From positions 3,100,001-3,164,000 of the forward strand of contig NZ_CP080421.1 of assembly GCF_019457515.1 (NCBI RefSeq): a stretch of 64,000 nt of DNA, written 5' to 3'. Below the pieces are notes generated by a model. The model saw nothing but the letters and a program-made list of their open reading frames with translations. It was not told where the DNA came from and did not search any database. Position 1 is the stretch's first letter, and every line of letters begins with the position of its first letter. The position numbers and the translations under genes are program-made. Shown here in pieces: positions 50,222 to 60,042 of the stretch. This stretch comes from Shewanella mesophila. Lineage in GTDB: Bacteria; Pseudomonadota; Gammaproteobacteria; Enterobacterales; Shewanellaceae.

Positions 50222-50680
50222 CTACACCAAACTACGACCGAGACGAGCGATGATCACTGGCTGACTATTTTGCTCTAATACCTTAGCCCAGCGTCGACCA
50301 ACACGCCACGCAGCTGTAGCTCCTAGCAGAGCAAACCCAATAGTTAATCCATCACTAGCAGCGACATCTAGCAATGGCATGAAAAGCTGGCCAAAACCTG
50401 CACCAACAAACAAACCGGCTAAAGGAAGCAAATAGACGATTGCAGCCGCTTTTAAAATCACGCTTTCAGGAAGACCAAGCTTAAGTAACTCGCCAGCTTG
50501 ATACTGCTCATTTGAGGGTACAGAAAAACGCTGTACTTTAGGTGAGAAGGCTTTTGATACCGCAGAAGTGCCACAAGACTCATTGTTATCACAATGGTTA
50601 CAGGCATTTTTAACTTTTACCTCAACGATTACCCAACCGTCATTGCCACTGCGAATAACAGTGGCGACCTCTTCCATCAT
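50222..50680 (-). CDS. rseC: RseC, SoxR-reducing / sigma-E operon membrane protein
   Basis: 152 residues. N-terminal cysteine motif CNHCDNNESC, then two adjacent membrane helices (about 78-100 and 106-125), then a basic C-terminus. Matches RseC. Last gene of rpoE-rseABC. Confidence 0.92.
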   Translation of the reverse strand: MMEEVATVIRSGNDGWVIVEVKVKNACNHCDNNESCGTSAVSKAFSPKVQRFSVPSNEQYQAGELLKLGLPESVILKAAAIVYLLPLAGLFVGAGFGQLFMPLLDVAASDGLTIGFALLGATAAWRVGRRWAKVLEQNSQPVIIARLGRSLV

Positions 50681-50687
50681 CTTGCTA

Positions 50688-51620
50688 TCACTCTATTGTG
50701 AGACTCTTTGCTATTCGGCTTAACGTTTCGGCAGGGACTTTACCCACCGCAACAACTTCGGCATTACCCACACGTTCGCTCGCTAACGATAAACCATTAC
50801 GAGTCATTAACTCTTCCGGCATTGCCGTCTCACCAGCGCGAGCAACATAAACAGATATGTGAGTCATGCCATCGCTTAGGGCAATATATTCAACCGCTTC
50901 GTGACTGCCAATTAATCTATGGTTATCTCTAACCAAAATCTTAAAACCTTGAGGTAACCATTTAAACTGCCAATTATCAGCCTTTTCGCGCTGGGGCTGC
51001 GGCATCACCTCGGGCCATTCAGCCTTATAGGCTTCACGCAAAATAGAGGGGGCATCATCGAGAACTATGAGCTCAACCACGAGTATCTGTTCCAGCAGCT
51101 GTTTATCCAAATTGAGCATGTCATATCGCAGCGGTAAATATGTATCCATATCTAACCATACTTGATAGCCGTAACGGTTTTCGTCATTTGGAATAATACG
51201 CACTAACTGTCCAGGACGACCCGCTAATCGGCTACGACCACCGAGGACAAATTGATAGCCCTCTTCTAGCGCACTGATATTGCCTGCAAATGCTGGAGGG
51301 AGAACCCCTTGAATCCTATCGGCCTCAACACTATATGCCGGTTGATCGTGCTCAATGAACGTCACTTTAGAGCCCACTCTAACAGCATTTTTGGGCGGCC
51401 CATTGAGATGTTCTAAGAAGGCAACTTCTTGATCTTCAACTTGACCATGAATATACACTAGGGGGCGAATATGATCCGATTGTAAATGGATCAAAGACAT
51501 TTTGAATTCTTGAGTCTGCAAAGCTTGGCTCATATTTTCTAACCAAGCTTTAGCTGACATATCTTCCCGTGCGGTCACGGGAAGCGCGAGAACTAACAGG
51601 GCCAACCAGATAAGACGCAA
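50688..51620 (-). CDS. rseB: RseB, periplasmic regulator of RseA
   Basis: 310 residues with a cleaved signal (LIWLALLVLALPVTA) and a MucB/RseB lipid-sensing fold (VYIHGQVEDQEVAFLEHLNGP; YRYDMLN-type region LPLRYDML). Binds RseA to protect it from DegS and senses off-pathway lipopolysaccharide. Eight bases before rseC. Confidence 0.95.
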   Translation of the reverse strand: MRLIWLALLVLALPVTAREDMSAKAWLENMSQALQTQEFKMSLIHLQSDHIRPLVYIHGQVEDQEVAFLEHLNGPPKNAVRVGSKVTFIEHDQPAYSVEADRIQGVLPPAFAGNISALEEGYQFVLGGRSRLAGRPGQLVRIIPNDENRYGYQVWLDMDTYLPLRYDMLNLDKQLLEQILVVELIVLDDAPSILREAYKAEWPEVMPQPQREKADNWQFKWLPQGFKILVRDNHRLIGSHEAVEYIALSDGMTHISVYVARAGETAMPEELMTRNGLSLASERVGNAEVVAVGKVPAETLSRIAKSLTIE

Positions 51621-51686
51621 GCTAACTCCTTAAAAAAGACCGACCATCAGAATGATTATAACAGCAGTGATCGGTACCAATAGCTT

Positions 51687-52292
51687 TTAGTGATTAACCG
51701 GGATCGGTGTCGTATCGCTATTGTCGTCTATATTTGCACTATTATTCAATCTTTGTTGCAACATATGATCTTGAATATACGTATTTATACGGTGACGTTG
51801 TTCCATCACTCGCTCATTGGTATAACTTTGACTCTGTTGCACAGGACCTGTTTGCAGGCTCACTGGAGAGGCACTACCAATTAAAGGACGCGTATTGAGC
51901 ACTGGCAATGGCGAGGCATCTAACTCAGGAGACTGGTTATAATTTTGCACTCCAACCACAGCAACTAGCGCAACACTGGCTGCAATAGCATATTGACCAA
52001 ACTGCTTAAACATAGGGATAACATTGGCCAACTTACGCGTCGTAGCAGCTTCTCTTACTTCGACTCGCTTTGGTGCAACAATTGTAGGTTCATCTTCAAG
52101 TGCGGCAGCAATGTTGGCACAGAGATCGAGATCGATCATCTTTGGCAACTCGCCGCGCATAGCATCGCCTATCATATGATAATCATGCCACTGTTGATGT
52201 GAATCCGTATCAGCCGCTAATTCAGCTAACACCTGCTCATCGACTTCACCGTCGACGGCAGCGGATACCCATTCCTGACCTAATTTATCCAT
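51687..52292 (-). CDS. rseA: Anti-sigma-E factor RseA
   Basis: 201 residues. Cytoplasmic anti-sigma domain first (QEWVSAAVDGEVDEQVLAELAADTDS is split across helix 1-2), one membrane helix about 101-118 (YAIAASVALVAVVGV), then a periplasmic tail rich in Gln/Ser. Cleaved stepwise by DegS and RseP to free sigma-E. Confidence 0.94.
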   Translation of the reverse strand: MDKLGQEWVSAAVDGEVDEQVLAELAADTDSHQQWHDYHMIGDAMRGELPKMIDLDLCANIAAALEDEPTIVAPKRVEVREAATTRKLANVIPMFKQFGQYAIAASVALVAVVGVQNYNQSPELDASPLPVLNTRPLIGSASPVSLQTGPVQQSQSYTNERVMEQRHRINTYIQDHMLQQRLNNSANIDDNSDTTPIPVNH

Positions 52293-52331
52293 TTATCACC
52301 CATATAAGATTAATGTACTGAGATAAAACTT

Positions 52332-52910
52332 TCATCGTTCCAGCAAAGGCTGCAACTGCTTGTCGATGGCTTCACGGGCACGGAAGATTCGAGATCTTAC
52401 GGTGCCAACCGGACATTCCATCACATTGGCAATCTCTTCATAACTCATCCCATCGAGTTCTCGTAACGAGATAGCCATTTTCAATTCTTCTGGCAAAGTA
52501 TCTAACGTATCAAACACCACTTTGCGGATCTCTTCCGATAACATTAGGCGCTCTGGAGAGGCAAACTCTTTAAGCGCATCGCTACCATCGTAGTATTCGG
52601 CCTCTTCGGCATCGACATCGTTTGCAGGTGTTCTCCTGCCTTGTGCCACTAAATGATTTTTCGCAGTATTAACTGCGATACGGTACAACCAAGTGTAAAA
52701 AGCACTTTCACCTCTAAAGTTTGGCAGTGCACGATAGGCTTTAATAAATGCCTCTTGAGCAACATCTGCCACATCAGCCTGATTACGCACATAACGTGCA
52801 ATCAGATTAATAACTTTACTCTGGTACTTCTGTACCAGCAGGTTAAAAGCGTTCTTATCTCCTTGCTGTACTCGCTCAACTAACTGTTGATCGCTTATTT
52901 GTCCACTCAT
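52332..52910 (-). CDS. rpoE: RNA polymerase sigma-E factor
   Basis: 192-residue ECF sigma factor: region 2 (NLIARYVRNQADVADVAQEAFIKAYRAL) and region 4 (LREL-DGMSYEEIANVMECPVGTVRSRIFRAREAI). Directs the envelope stress response. Preceded by its own sigma-E-type promoter and followed by rseA 39 bases later. Confidence 0.98.
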   Translation of the reverse strand: MSGQISDQQLVERVQQGDKNAFNLLVQKYQSKVINLIARYVRNQADVADVAQEAFIKAYRALPNFRGESAFYTWLYRIAVNTAKNHLVAQGRRTPANDVDAEEAEYYDGSDALKEFASPERLMLSEEIRKVVFDTLDTLPEELKMAISLRELDGMSYEEIANVMECPVGTVRSRIFRAREAIDKQLQPLLER

Positions 52911-52975
52911 CCGAGCCGACTACTCCTAAATCTAAAATGCTGATTTCTCAGTCGCTCGAATCATATTCACATATG

Positions 52976-53001
52976 TAGACTAGCCTATACCGAAAAAGTT
53001 C
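52976..53001 (-). promoter_or_regulatory. Sigma-E promoter of rpoE
   Basis: Minus strand GAACTT (53001-52996) with TTT following, a 16-base spacer measured to TCTA, and GTCTA (52980-52976) as -10. Fits the GGAACTT / TCTRA sigma-E consensus, 66 bases before the ATG. Supports autoregulation. Confidence 0.8.
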
Positions 53002-53110
53002 TAAAAAAATTTGCGAATTATGAATTTATTTTCTAAGGCTTTGCCTGTATCCATAATTTCAGTCTTGGTTTACCATAGACGATACTCGCATAACTTACCC
53101 ATGATACCCG

Positions 53111-54721
53111 ATGAAACAAGTAGTTGAACACCAATCTGACGTTTTGGTTATCGGTAGCGGTGCTGCAGGTCTAACTTTAGCATTGCATCTGGCTGAAAAA
53201 ACGAAAGTTATCTTACTCTCCAAGGGACCCCTTAGCGAAGGATCAACCTATTACGCTCAAGGCGGTATAGCCTCCGTCTTCGATGAAGAGGATACCATTG
53301 AATCCCATGTCGCCGATACGCTAGTGGCTGGCGCAGGGCTATGTGATGAGCAGGTTGTCACATTTACCGCCGAAAACGCTAAGAGTGCAATGGAGTGGCT
53401 AATTCACTGCGGGGTGGCCTTTGATAAAGAGGAAACAACCGATGGTGATACCAGCAAAGCCCCTTATCATCTAACCCGTGAAGGTGGTCACAGCCATAGA
53501 CGTATTCTGCATGCTGCCGACGCAACGGGTAAAGAAGTACAAGTTACACTGCAAGAACGCGCACTTAATCATCCAAATATCCAAGTGCTCGAACGCTATA
53601 ACGCCATCGATCTGATTACCACTCGCAAGTTAAACCGCCCGGGTAACCGTGTACTTGGCGCCTATGTTTGGAACCGCAATGAAGAGCATGTCGAAACCGT
53701 AAAAGCACGCTTTGTCGCGCTAGCTACTGGTGGGTCATCTAAGGTGTATCAATATACCTCAAACCCAGATATAGCATCGGGAGACGGTATTGCCATGGCT
53801 TGGCGCTCAGGTTGCCGTGTTGCCAATATGGAATTTAACCAGTTCCATCCCACTTGTTTGTATCATGCTGATGCGCGTAACTTCCTATTGACCGAAGCAT
53901 TAAGAGGTGAAGGCGCTTATTTACGCCGCCCAGATGGCAGTCGTTTTATGCCAGACTTCGATGAACGCGGTGAATTAGCACCACGCGACATCGTTGCTCG
54001 CGCGATAGATTATGAGATGAAGCGTCTGGGTTCAGATTGCGTTTATCTCGATATTACCCACAAGCCAGCCGAATTTGTGATTAAACATTTCCCCACTATC
54101 TATAAACGTTGTTTAGAGTTAGGGATAGATATTACTAAAGACCCGATCCCTGTCGTACCAGCTGCACATTATACCTGCGGCGGAGTGATGACAGATCTGC
54201 ATGGTCAAACCGACCTTAACGGTCTATATGCCATTGGTGAGGTTGCCTATACAGGTCTTCATGGTGCTAACCGTTTAGCGAGTAACTCATTGTTAGAATG
54301 TTTGGTATTTGCAAGAGCTGCAGGGGAAGATATCGAAAGCCAACTGGCTAAAATCCCCATGCCTAACGACTTACCGGCTTGGGATGAAAGCCAAGTATCA
54401 AACTCTGATGAAGAGGTTGTTATCGCCCATAACTGGCACGAGCTCAGACTCTTTATGTGGGATTATGTTGGCATTGTGCGCTCTGATAAACGTCTTGAAC
54501 GCGCAATGAGACGCTGCACCATGCTGCAGCAGGAAATCCAAGAGTATTATAGTAATTTCAGGGTTAGTAATAACTTACTTGAGCTGAGAAACTTAGTCCA
54601 AGTAGCCGAACTGATTATACGTTGTGCAATGGAGCGTAAAGAGAGTCGCGGCTTACATTACAACATCGACCACCCAAATAAGAGTAATAATCCGCTACCG
54701 ACCATACTGCTGCCGGACTAA
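53111..54721 (+). CDS. nadB: L-aspartate oxidase
   Basis: 536-residue FAD enzyme, first step of NAD synthesis. FAD loop [29 protein letters not shown]; catalytic region [45 protein letters not shown]. Divergent from rpoE as in E. coli. Confidence 0.97.
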   Translation: MKQVVEHQSDVLVIGSGAAGLTLALHLAEKTKVILLSKGPLSEGSTYYAQGGIASVFDEEDTIESHVADTLVAGAGLCDEQVVTFTAENAKSAMEWLIHCGVAFDKEETTDGDTSKAPYHLTREGGHSHRRILHAADATGKEVQVTLQERALNHPNIQVLERYNAIDLITTRKLNRPGNRVLGAYVWNRNEEHVETVKARFVALATGGSSKVYQYTSNPDIASGDGIAMAWRSGCRVANMEFNQFHPTCLYHADARNFLLTEALRGEGAYLRRPDGSRFMPDFDERGELAPRDIVARAIDYEMKRLGSDCVYLDITHKPAEFVIKHFPTIYKRCLELGIDITKDPIPVVPAAHYTCGGVMTDLHGQTDLNGLYAIGEVAYTGLHGANRLASNSLLECLVFARAAGEDIESQLAKIPMPNDLPAWDESQVSNSDEEVVIAHNWHELRLFMWDYVGIVRSDKRLERAMRRCTMLQQEIQEYYSNFRVSNNLLELRNLVQVAELIIRCAMERKESRGLHYNIDHPNKSNNPLPTILLPD

Positions 54722-54728
54722 GATTTTA

Positions 54729-55139
54729 CTAGCCAAAGCGCAGTAGCAGACGACACAAGTGACGATAACTTGTGTCGTCTAACATGTCTCGCCAAACAAT
54801 GATGAGATGCTTTTCTTGCTCCGCCCTCATTTGAAATAACACGACAAACGGGCTAATCCACAAGCGTTTTAACAGATAGTTTTTCTCTCTATCCACGAAA
54901 GCACCCTTGCCTGACTCATCGAGCCAAAAATTTAAGTGCCAGTGCTTTAAACTGAACCATTGATAGATAAAAAAGCAGCATACTAAAGTGATAACAAACC
55001 ACTTAATAAGTACAAACCATAGCGGGGAAAGCGGCGGCCAGGCTAAGAAGGAACTTAGACATACAGCCGCAAAGATGACCAACGATAATCGCTGTTCAAA
55101 AGAAGCACAAAGATAAAAATTATGGCGCTGGGCGACCAC
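54729..55139 (-). CDS. YgfX/CptA-like membrane protein
   Basis: Two adjacent membrane helices (LSLVIFAAVCLSSFLAWPPLSPLWFVLIKWFVITLVCCFFIYQW is the double segment) followed by a soluble tail that ends DDTSYRHLCRLLLRF, the E. coli YgfX plan. The frame is open to 55223; I take the GTG at 55139, which begins the mature-like sequence VVAQRHNFYL and overlaps sdhE by 20 bases, an overlap typical for ygfX-sdhE. The exact start is uncertain. Confidence 0.8.
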   Translation of the reverse strand: MVAQRHNFYLCASFEQRLSLVIFAAVCLSSFLAWPPLSPLWFVLIKWFVITLVCCFFIYQWFSLKHWHLNFWLDESGKGAFVDREKNYLLKRLWISPFVVLFQMRAEQEKHLIIVWRDMLDDTSYRHLCRLLLRFG

Positions 55140-55371
55140 GGACTTGAACAACCATCTTAGCCAGCTCAGGATCAGGGCACTCTTCATGACCCATGAACCA
55201 GGCAAACAACTCTGGATCTTCACACTCTAACAAACGAACAAATATCGCCTTATCTTCATTTGAGAGTGACTCATACTGCGCCTCAACAAAGGGTTGAAAC
55301 AATACATCAAGCTCTAACATACCGCGGCGGCATGCCCACCGAACTCTAGCAATCTTCATTGGTTCAGACAC
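55120..55371 (-). CDS. sdhE: FAD assembly factor SdhE
   Basis: 83 residues; the RRGMLELD motif needed for flavinylation of succinate dehydrogenase is at about 15-22. Start GTG with GGGAG seven bases upstream is preferred; an ATG four codons in is the alternative. Coupled to ygfX. Confidence 0.93.
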   Translation of the reverse strand: MSEPMKIARVRWACRRGMLELDVLFQPFVEAQYESLSNEDKAIFVRLLECEDPELFAWFMGHEECPDPELAKMVVQVRGRPAP

Positions 55372-55433
55372 ACAACTTCTCCCTTATTTACTGTTGGCGC
55401 TAGTGTACCAGCAACATCAATCGCTTACATCTT

Positions 55434-56342
55434 TTATAGCAATTGAACCTGCAGATCTTTGCCGTCAAAAAGATCGGTAAAATCCGTTTCCAATAGTCGC
55501 TTCACGGCGGGATGCTGAATCATCCGCTCTGCAAACATCACATGATATACCTCTTTAATATCAGTGGTTTCACCGAGTAAATGCATACCATGCGCTAAAA
55601 TATCTTGTTTATAAATCGACGGCGCCACAAATATCCCTTGCTTAAAATAACCAAAGGCTTTCATCATCGCGGCGTCATCAAATTCGCCCAATATTGTGAT
55701 ATCCAAACCATTTTCATCAAACCAATGATGTAATTGTTGACCAAGTGAAGTTCGCTTACCAGGGATCAACAGCTTGCCTTGCTCAAGGCAAGCGGGAAAT
55801 GGCAGACTGAAGAGTTCTGATGAGAAGAAGCCAACGCCACATTCACCTAACTTTTTTGACAAAATCTCAGGATACTTTAACGACTCTCCCGCGCAATCAG
55901 ATAAGATCATATCGAGTTTATGGGCGCGCAAACGCTCCATTAAACTCTCATGTGTCGACTCATAACAGGCGAGTTGCATTGTGCCGTCACTCGGCACAAC
56001 AGTAAGTAGCACTCGGCTTGCCAGTGCCTTAGAGAGCGCGTCTGCGATACCCACTTCGAAAAGAATATTATTATCTTTTTGATAATTGAGAATATCGAGC
56101 ATCTCATAGCTAAGACTGAACATCTTATCGGCGTAACGAAACACCAACTCGCCTAATTCGGTCGGCTCTAAGGAACGTCCAACACGTTTAAATAGACTCC
56201 CTTTTAAACGCTGTTCCAGTACTCGGATCTGACCCGTTACTGTTTGAGGAGTCAAACAAAGGGTCTCTGCAGCCTTCGCGACAGAGCCCTTTTTATGTAC
56301 CATCCAAAAGTAATACAGATGATTGTAATTAAGATGCAACAT
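55434..56342 (-). CDS. nhaR: NhaR, LysR-type activator of nhaA
   Basis: 302 residues. N-terminal HTH ([27 protein letters not shown]), then the LysR effector domain. Begins [25 protein letters not shown] as NhaR does. Downstream of nhaA with one small gene between. Activates nhaA on sodium. Confidence 0.94.
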   Translation of the reverse strand: MLHLNYNHLYYFWMVHKKGSVAKAAETLCLTPQTVTGQIRVLEQRLKGSLFKRVGRSLEPTELGELVFRYADKMFSLSYEMLDILNYQKDNNILFEVGIADALSKALASRVLLTVVPSDGTMQLACYESTHESLMERLRAHKLDMILSDCAGESLKYPEILSKKLGECGVGFFSSELFSLPFPACLEQGKLLIPGKRTSLGQQLHHWFDENGLDITILGEFDDAAMMKAFGYFKQGIFVAPSIYKQDILAHGMHLLGETTDIKEVYHVMFAERMIQHPAVKRLLETDFTDLFDGKDLQVQLL

Positions 56343-56376
56343 TAATACGTTATTTAACCTATGCCCAACGACTGCC

Positions 56377-56760
56377 TTATTTTAAACGCTGACAGTCCAT
56401 CAAACTATATACAACGCTCGTTAGCTCATCGGCAGTATTGATACTCCCAGCCGAAAAAGCTTCTTCCAATCCCAGCACTAAATCGTCGCGATCGGGAATC
56501 CGACTTTCACAATAGGTTCTGTTAGCCTGCTGAAAACGTTTGCCACTGCGGTATTTAAGCGCACGAGATTCATAACCATTAGACTCAACACGTTTACCTA
56601 TGGCGTTAGGCTTATACATTAACGCACCGTCCACAACGCCTTCGAGATAATGTACACACGCTAAGCTTTCCACATCTTGGTTACAGGCGGCTAATTGAGA
56701 TGCCGATGCACTCGCAGCCATACCCATAGTGAGCATTAAGGTAATTAATGATTTTTTCAT
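56377..56760 (-). CDS. Small periplasmic protein in nhaA-nhaR operon (Rap1a/Tai-like?)
   Basis: 127 residues, signal peptide to about 20 (AASASASQ). Four cysteines ([10 protein letters not shown] near 26-35, C86, C122) suggest disulfides. The [13 protein letters not shown] block resembles the Rap1a/Tai immunity-protein domain (CxxYLxGVxD), but the match is by eye only. Its ATG overlaps the nhaA stop (ATGA), so it is co-translated with the antiporter. Function unknown. Confidence 0.7.
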   Translation of the reverse strand: MKKSLITLMLTMGMAASASASQLAACNQDVESLACVHYLEGVVDGALMYKPNAIGKRVESNGYESRALKYRSGKRFQQANRTYCESRIPDRDDLVLGLEEAFSAGSINTADELTSVVYSLMDCQRLK

Positions 56761-57932
56761 GCTTTTTCTCCTTGTTCTGGAAGCACTTTTGACAACCAGA
56801 AGTAGCCGATTAATGCCGACAGAATGGAGCCCGTTAAAATACCAAGGCGCGCTACATCACCATACATATCGCCTTCCCCAACAAACGCTAGAGAGGAGAT
56901 AAACATCGACATAGTGAAACCGATACCACACATTACCGCTACAGGCGCAATATGACGCCAACCCATTCCCTCGGGCAAAACGGCAAGCTTCAATTTGACG
57001 GCAATAAAGCTAAACAACAGCACACCTAGGGGCTTACCTAACAACAGACCTAATGCGATGCCGACAGGGACGGGTGACACTAAATCAACAATACTCATAC
57101 CAGAAAGGTCAACACCTGCGTTCGCAAAAGCAAAGATAGGCAGAATAATAAAGGTACTCCAAGGGTGTAGACTATGCTCAAGGTTTTCTGATGGCGAACT
57201 ACCGTCTTTCGCCCGTAACGGAATACAAAAAGCAATAATGACCCCGGCGAGTGTGGCATGAACCCCTGATTTGAGCACCGCGATCCACAAAATGAGTCCG
57301 ACAACACCATATGGACCCAGTGCAGTGACACCTTTTCGATTGAGCCCAATCAAGCAAACGATCGCAACGGCAGCAACAACCAAACTGATGGTCGACAGAT
57401 CTGAGCTATAGAACATCGCGATAATGACCACCACGCCCAAATCATCAATAATGGCTAAGGCCAACAAAAACACTTTTAACGCGACAGGAACGCGGCTTCC
57501 CAGCAGCGCCATAATCCCGAGCGCAAACGCAATATCTGTCGCAGCGGGGATCGCCCAACCATTTTGAGTGACAGGATCTGAATAGTTGAAGATTAAATAG
57601 ATAGCGGCGGGAAACAGCATCCCACCTATCGCAGCAAATGTAGGCAAAGAAGCCTGCTCACGGCTAGACAATGCTCCTTCGAGTAATTCTCGCTTTACCT
57701 CTAGACCAATTAGCATAAAAAACAGCGCCATTAAGCCGTCATTGATCCAATGAATAAGGGTCTTATCAATATCTAATAAACCAACACGAATCTGCATCTC
57801 TGTATGCAAAAAACCTTGGTAAACATCTGATAATGGCGAGTTAGCCATGATCATGGCTAATAACACAGCCCCCATTAACAGGATCCCACCTGCCGATTCT
57901 TGGCTTAGAAAGTTTCTAATTGCCCGTTCCAT
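56757..57932 (-). CDS. nhaA: Na+/H+ antiporter NhaA
   Basis: 391-residue inner-membrane antiporter. Paired transport aspartates in [19 protein letters not shown], plus [14 protein letters not shown] and [16 protein letters not shown] choose ATG 57932 ([16 protein letters not shown]): GGAG lies six bases upstream and E. coli NhaA begins at the same relative point; ATG 57944 and GTG 57950 are alternatives. Confidence 0.96.
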   Translation of the reverse strand: MERAIRNFLSQESAGGILLMGAVLLAMIMANSPLSDVYQGFLHTEMQIRVGLLDIDKTLIHWINDGLMALFFMLIGLEVKRELLEGALSSREQASLPTFAAIGGMLFPAAIYLIFNYSDPVTQNGWAIPAATDIAFALGIMALLGSRVPVALKVFLLALAIIDDLGVVVIIAMFYSSDLSTISLVVAAVAIVCLIGLNRKGVTALGPYGVVGLILWIAVLKSGVHATLAGVIIAFCIPLRAKDGSSPSENLEHSLHPWSTFIILPIFAFANAGVDLSGMSIVDLVSPVPVGIALGLLLGKPLGVLLFSFIAVKLKLAVLPEGMGWRHIAPVAVMCGIGFTMSMFISSLAFVGEGDMYGDVARLGILTGSILSALIGYFWLSKVLPEQGEKA

Positions 57933-58167
57933 ATATCGCTCCATTAACACCTAATGTACAGAGTCTAGCTCATTGCTATCTTACTGAATAATCGTTTGCC
58001 TCTGCTTTAAACATCGAAATTTCCGATGTATTGAGTTTAGACAGCAAAAGATGACTAATCAACAGCTATGCAATAATCTACTGAGAAATAGGGTTAAAAA
58101 CGGGTATGTCAGGTAGTTCACAAATAAGAATAGATGTTTAAGAGCGTTTTTATGCGTGCAGAATAAA

Positions 58168-58203
58168 TAAAGCGTTAAATGCCATCGAAACAGTTAACGC
58201 TCT
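58168..58203 (-). terminator. thyA terminator
   Basis: Minus-strand AGCGTTAA / TTAACGCT with 15-base loop then TTATTTATT. The rest of the 300-bp nhaA-thyA gap holds nothing further that I can name. Confidence 0.6.
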
Positions 58204-58236
58204 AACCTCAGTATTTCCTCGTTATTGTCGTTATCG

Positions 58237-59088
58237 TTAGACAGAGAAAGGATATTTTATCGCATCATGATGCTGGTAGCCTGTCACTTCAAAATCGTCC
58301 ATGGTCACCCAGGTTTCAATATCCGTTAACGACTTTATATCAGGGTTAATATGCAGCTGGGGAGAAGGATAAGGTTGCCGTTTCAGCTGAACCTCTTGCA
58401 TCAGCTCAAGCTGATCTTCGTAGATGTGAGCATTGACAATTTTATGATAGGCCGTCCCCGCTTTTTTACCAGTAATTTGGGCAATAAGCGCTAATAAAGC
58501 AAACACTTGTACTTGATTAAAGTTTAAGCCAAGAGGGACATCACAAGAACGTTGAAAACTATTTAAATAGAGAGTATCGCCCAACAAGGAAAAATTATGG
58601 GTATGCATACAGGGACGCAAACAGCCCATGTGAAACTCACCAGGATTATAAAAACTTAAGATCTCGCCGCGATCATCAATCCCTTTAGATAGGTTATCGA
58701 CAATCTTCTTTAATTGGTCTACGCTGCCACCATCAGGTTTACTCCAGGCTCGCCCCTGCACACCATAGACCCGTCCCATGTCATCGACACCTTTACGATG
58801 AGGATTGTTAAGCCAAGCCTGGTTCTCGTTAGCGTTGGCATCCCAAGTTTTCGCTCCCAACTTACGAAAATCCGCAGCATTATCATAGCCGCGTAAATAA
58901 CCGAGCATTTCTGCTATCGCACCTTTCCAGAAACTTTTACGTGTAGTGATGAGTGGGAACTCATTTTTATCAACACGGTATACCAAATCTGCATTGACTA
59001 CGGTTAAGCAACGCTTACCTGTTCGTTCATTCTCTACCCAGACACCTTCATCAATGATCCGGTTACAAAGTTGCAAATACTGTTTCAT
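58237..59088 (-). CDS. thyA: Thymidylate synthase, Vibrio-like 283-residue type
   Basis: Folate-dependent dUMP methylation. Catalytic Cys in [24 protein letters not shown] and [14 protein letters not shown]. The sequence ([54 protein letters not shown]) belongs to the 283-residue form known from Vibrio, not the 264-residue E. coli form. The gene lacks its usual partner lgt downstream of ptsP. Confidence 0.95.
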   Translation of the reverse strand: MKQYLQLCNRIIDEGVWVENERTGKRCLTVVNADLVYRVDKNEFPLITTRKSFWKGAIAEMLGYLRGYDNAADFRKLGAKTWDANANENQAWLNNPHRKGVDDMGRVYGVQGRAWSKPDGGSVDQLKKIVDNLSKGIDDRGEILSFYNPGEFHMGCLRPCMHTHNFSLLGDTLYLNSFQRSCDVPLGLNFNQVQVFALLALIAQITGKKAGTAYHKIVNAHIYEDQLELMQEVQLKRQPYPSPQLHINPDIKSLTDIETWVTMDDFEVTGYQHHDAIKYPFSV

Positions 59089-59153
59089 GGTTTCCTACTC
59101 AGTTATCGCGATTAGTCGATAGCTTGCTAAAAATTGAGCAAACAAAAAATTAG

Positions 59154-59948
59154 TTAGGTCAATGCTAACTTAAGACCTGTAAAGATAAGCATCACGGCAA
59201 ATATTTTCTTTAACATTGGCGTTGGCCAGACGCTCGCCGCTTTCGCTCCAACAGGCGCCATAAAAATAGATGTACATACAATACCGACAAGCGCAGGGAG
59301 ATAAATATAGCCCAACATATAATCAGGAAGTCCCTCAGCCCCCCAACCCGCTAAGATATAACTAATACTTCCAAATAGTGCAATCATAAAGCCCGTGACC
59401 GATGAAAAACCGATAGCATGGCGCATCTGCACACCACACCAACACAAAAATGGAACCAGTAACACTCCACCACCGATCCCCATCAGCGCCGCGATAATCG
59501 CAATCACTAATGCGGCAATAAAAAGGTAACTAGGCTGAGGTAACTGACGCTCTACTTCTGGGGCTTTAAACGGAAACACCATCTTAATCGCCATAATAAT
59601 AACGAAGATGGCAAAAGCTTGTTTTAAGGTCTCTGCGGAGAACAGTGATGAGATAAAACCAGCGGATAAGGCCCCTAACACAAAACCTGGCAGCATTATC
59701 TTTAACAGAGGCCAAGGTACGTTGCCTCGAGAGTGATGTGCTTTTGCTGAAGATAAAGAGGTTAAAATAATGGCGGCTAAGGATGTCGCAATTGCCACAT
59801 GGGTCAAATGTTCTGGTATAACACCTACTTTCGGCAACAAAAACAGCAACACAGGGACAGCGATAATACCGCCACCAATGCCAAGCAGACCAGCCATAAA
59901 ACCGATAAATGCACCAAGGACTACACAACTTAAAAATATGGTTAACAT
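59154..59948 (-). CDS. TSUP (TauE/SafE) family exporter
   Basis: 264 residues, about eight helices in two homologous halves, each opening with a glycine motif: GLLGIGGGIIAVP (about 21) and ALMGIGGGVLLVP (about 155). Members export sulfite, sulfoacetate or other organosulfur anions; substrate here unknown. 65 bases from thyA, 94 from ptsP. Confidence 0.9.
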   Translation of the reverse strand: MLTIFLSCVVLGAFIGFMAGLLGIGGGIIAVPVLLFLLPKVGVIPEHLTHVAIATSLAAIILTSLSSAKAHHSRGNVPWPLLKIMLPGFVLGALSAGFISSLFSAETLKQAFAIFVIIMAIKMVFPFKAPEVERQLPQPSYLFIAALVIAIIAALMGIGGGVLLVPFLCWCGVQMRHAIGFSSVTGFMIALFGSISYILAGWGAEGLPDYMLGYIYLPALVGIVCTSIFMAPVGAKAASVWPTPMLKKIFAVMLIFTGLKLALT

Positions 59949-60042
59949 TCTGTCTCGATTGCTTAGGCTATTAAAGCGCTCTAGCTTAAATCAAATCTCA
60001 TCGGATTGAAATTCCCTTAATTCGTTTCATTCGCGACAAGGC

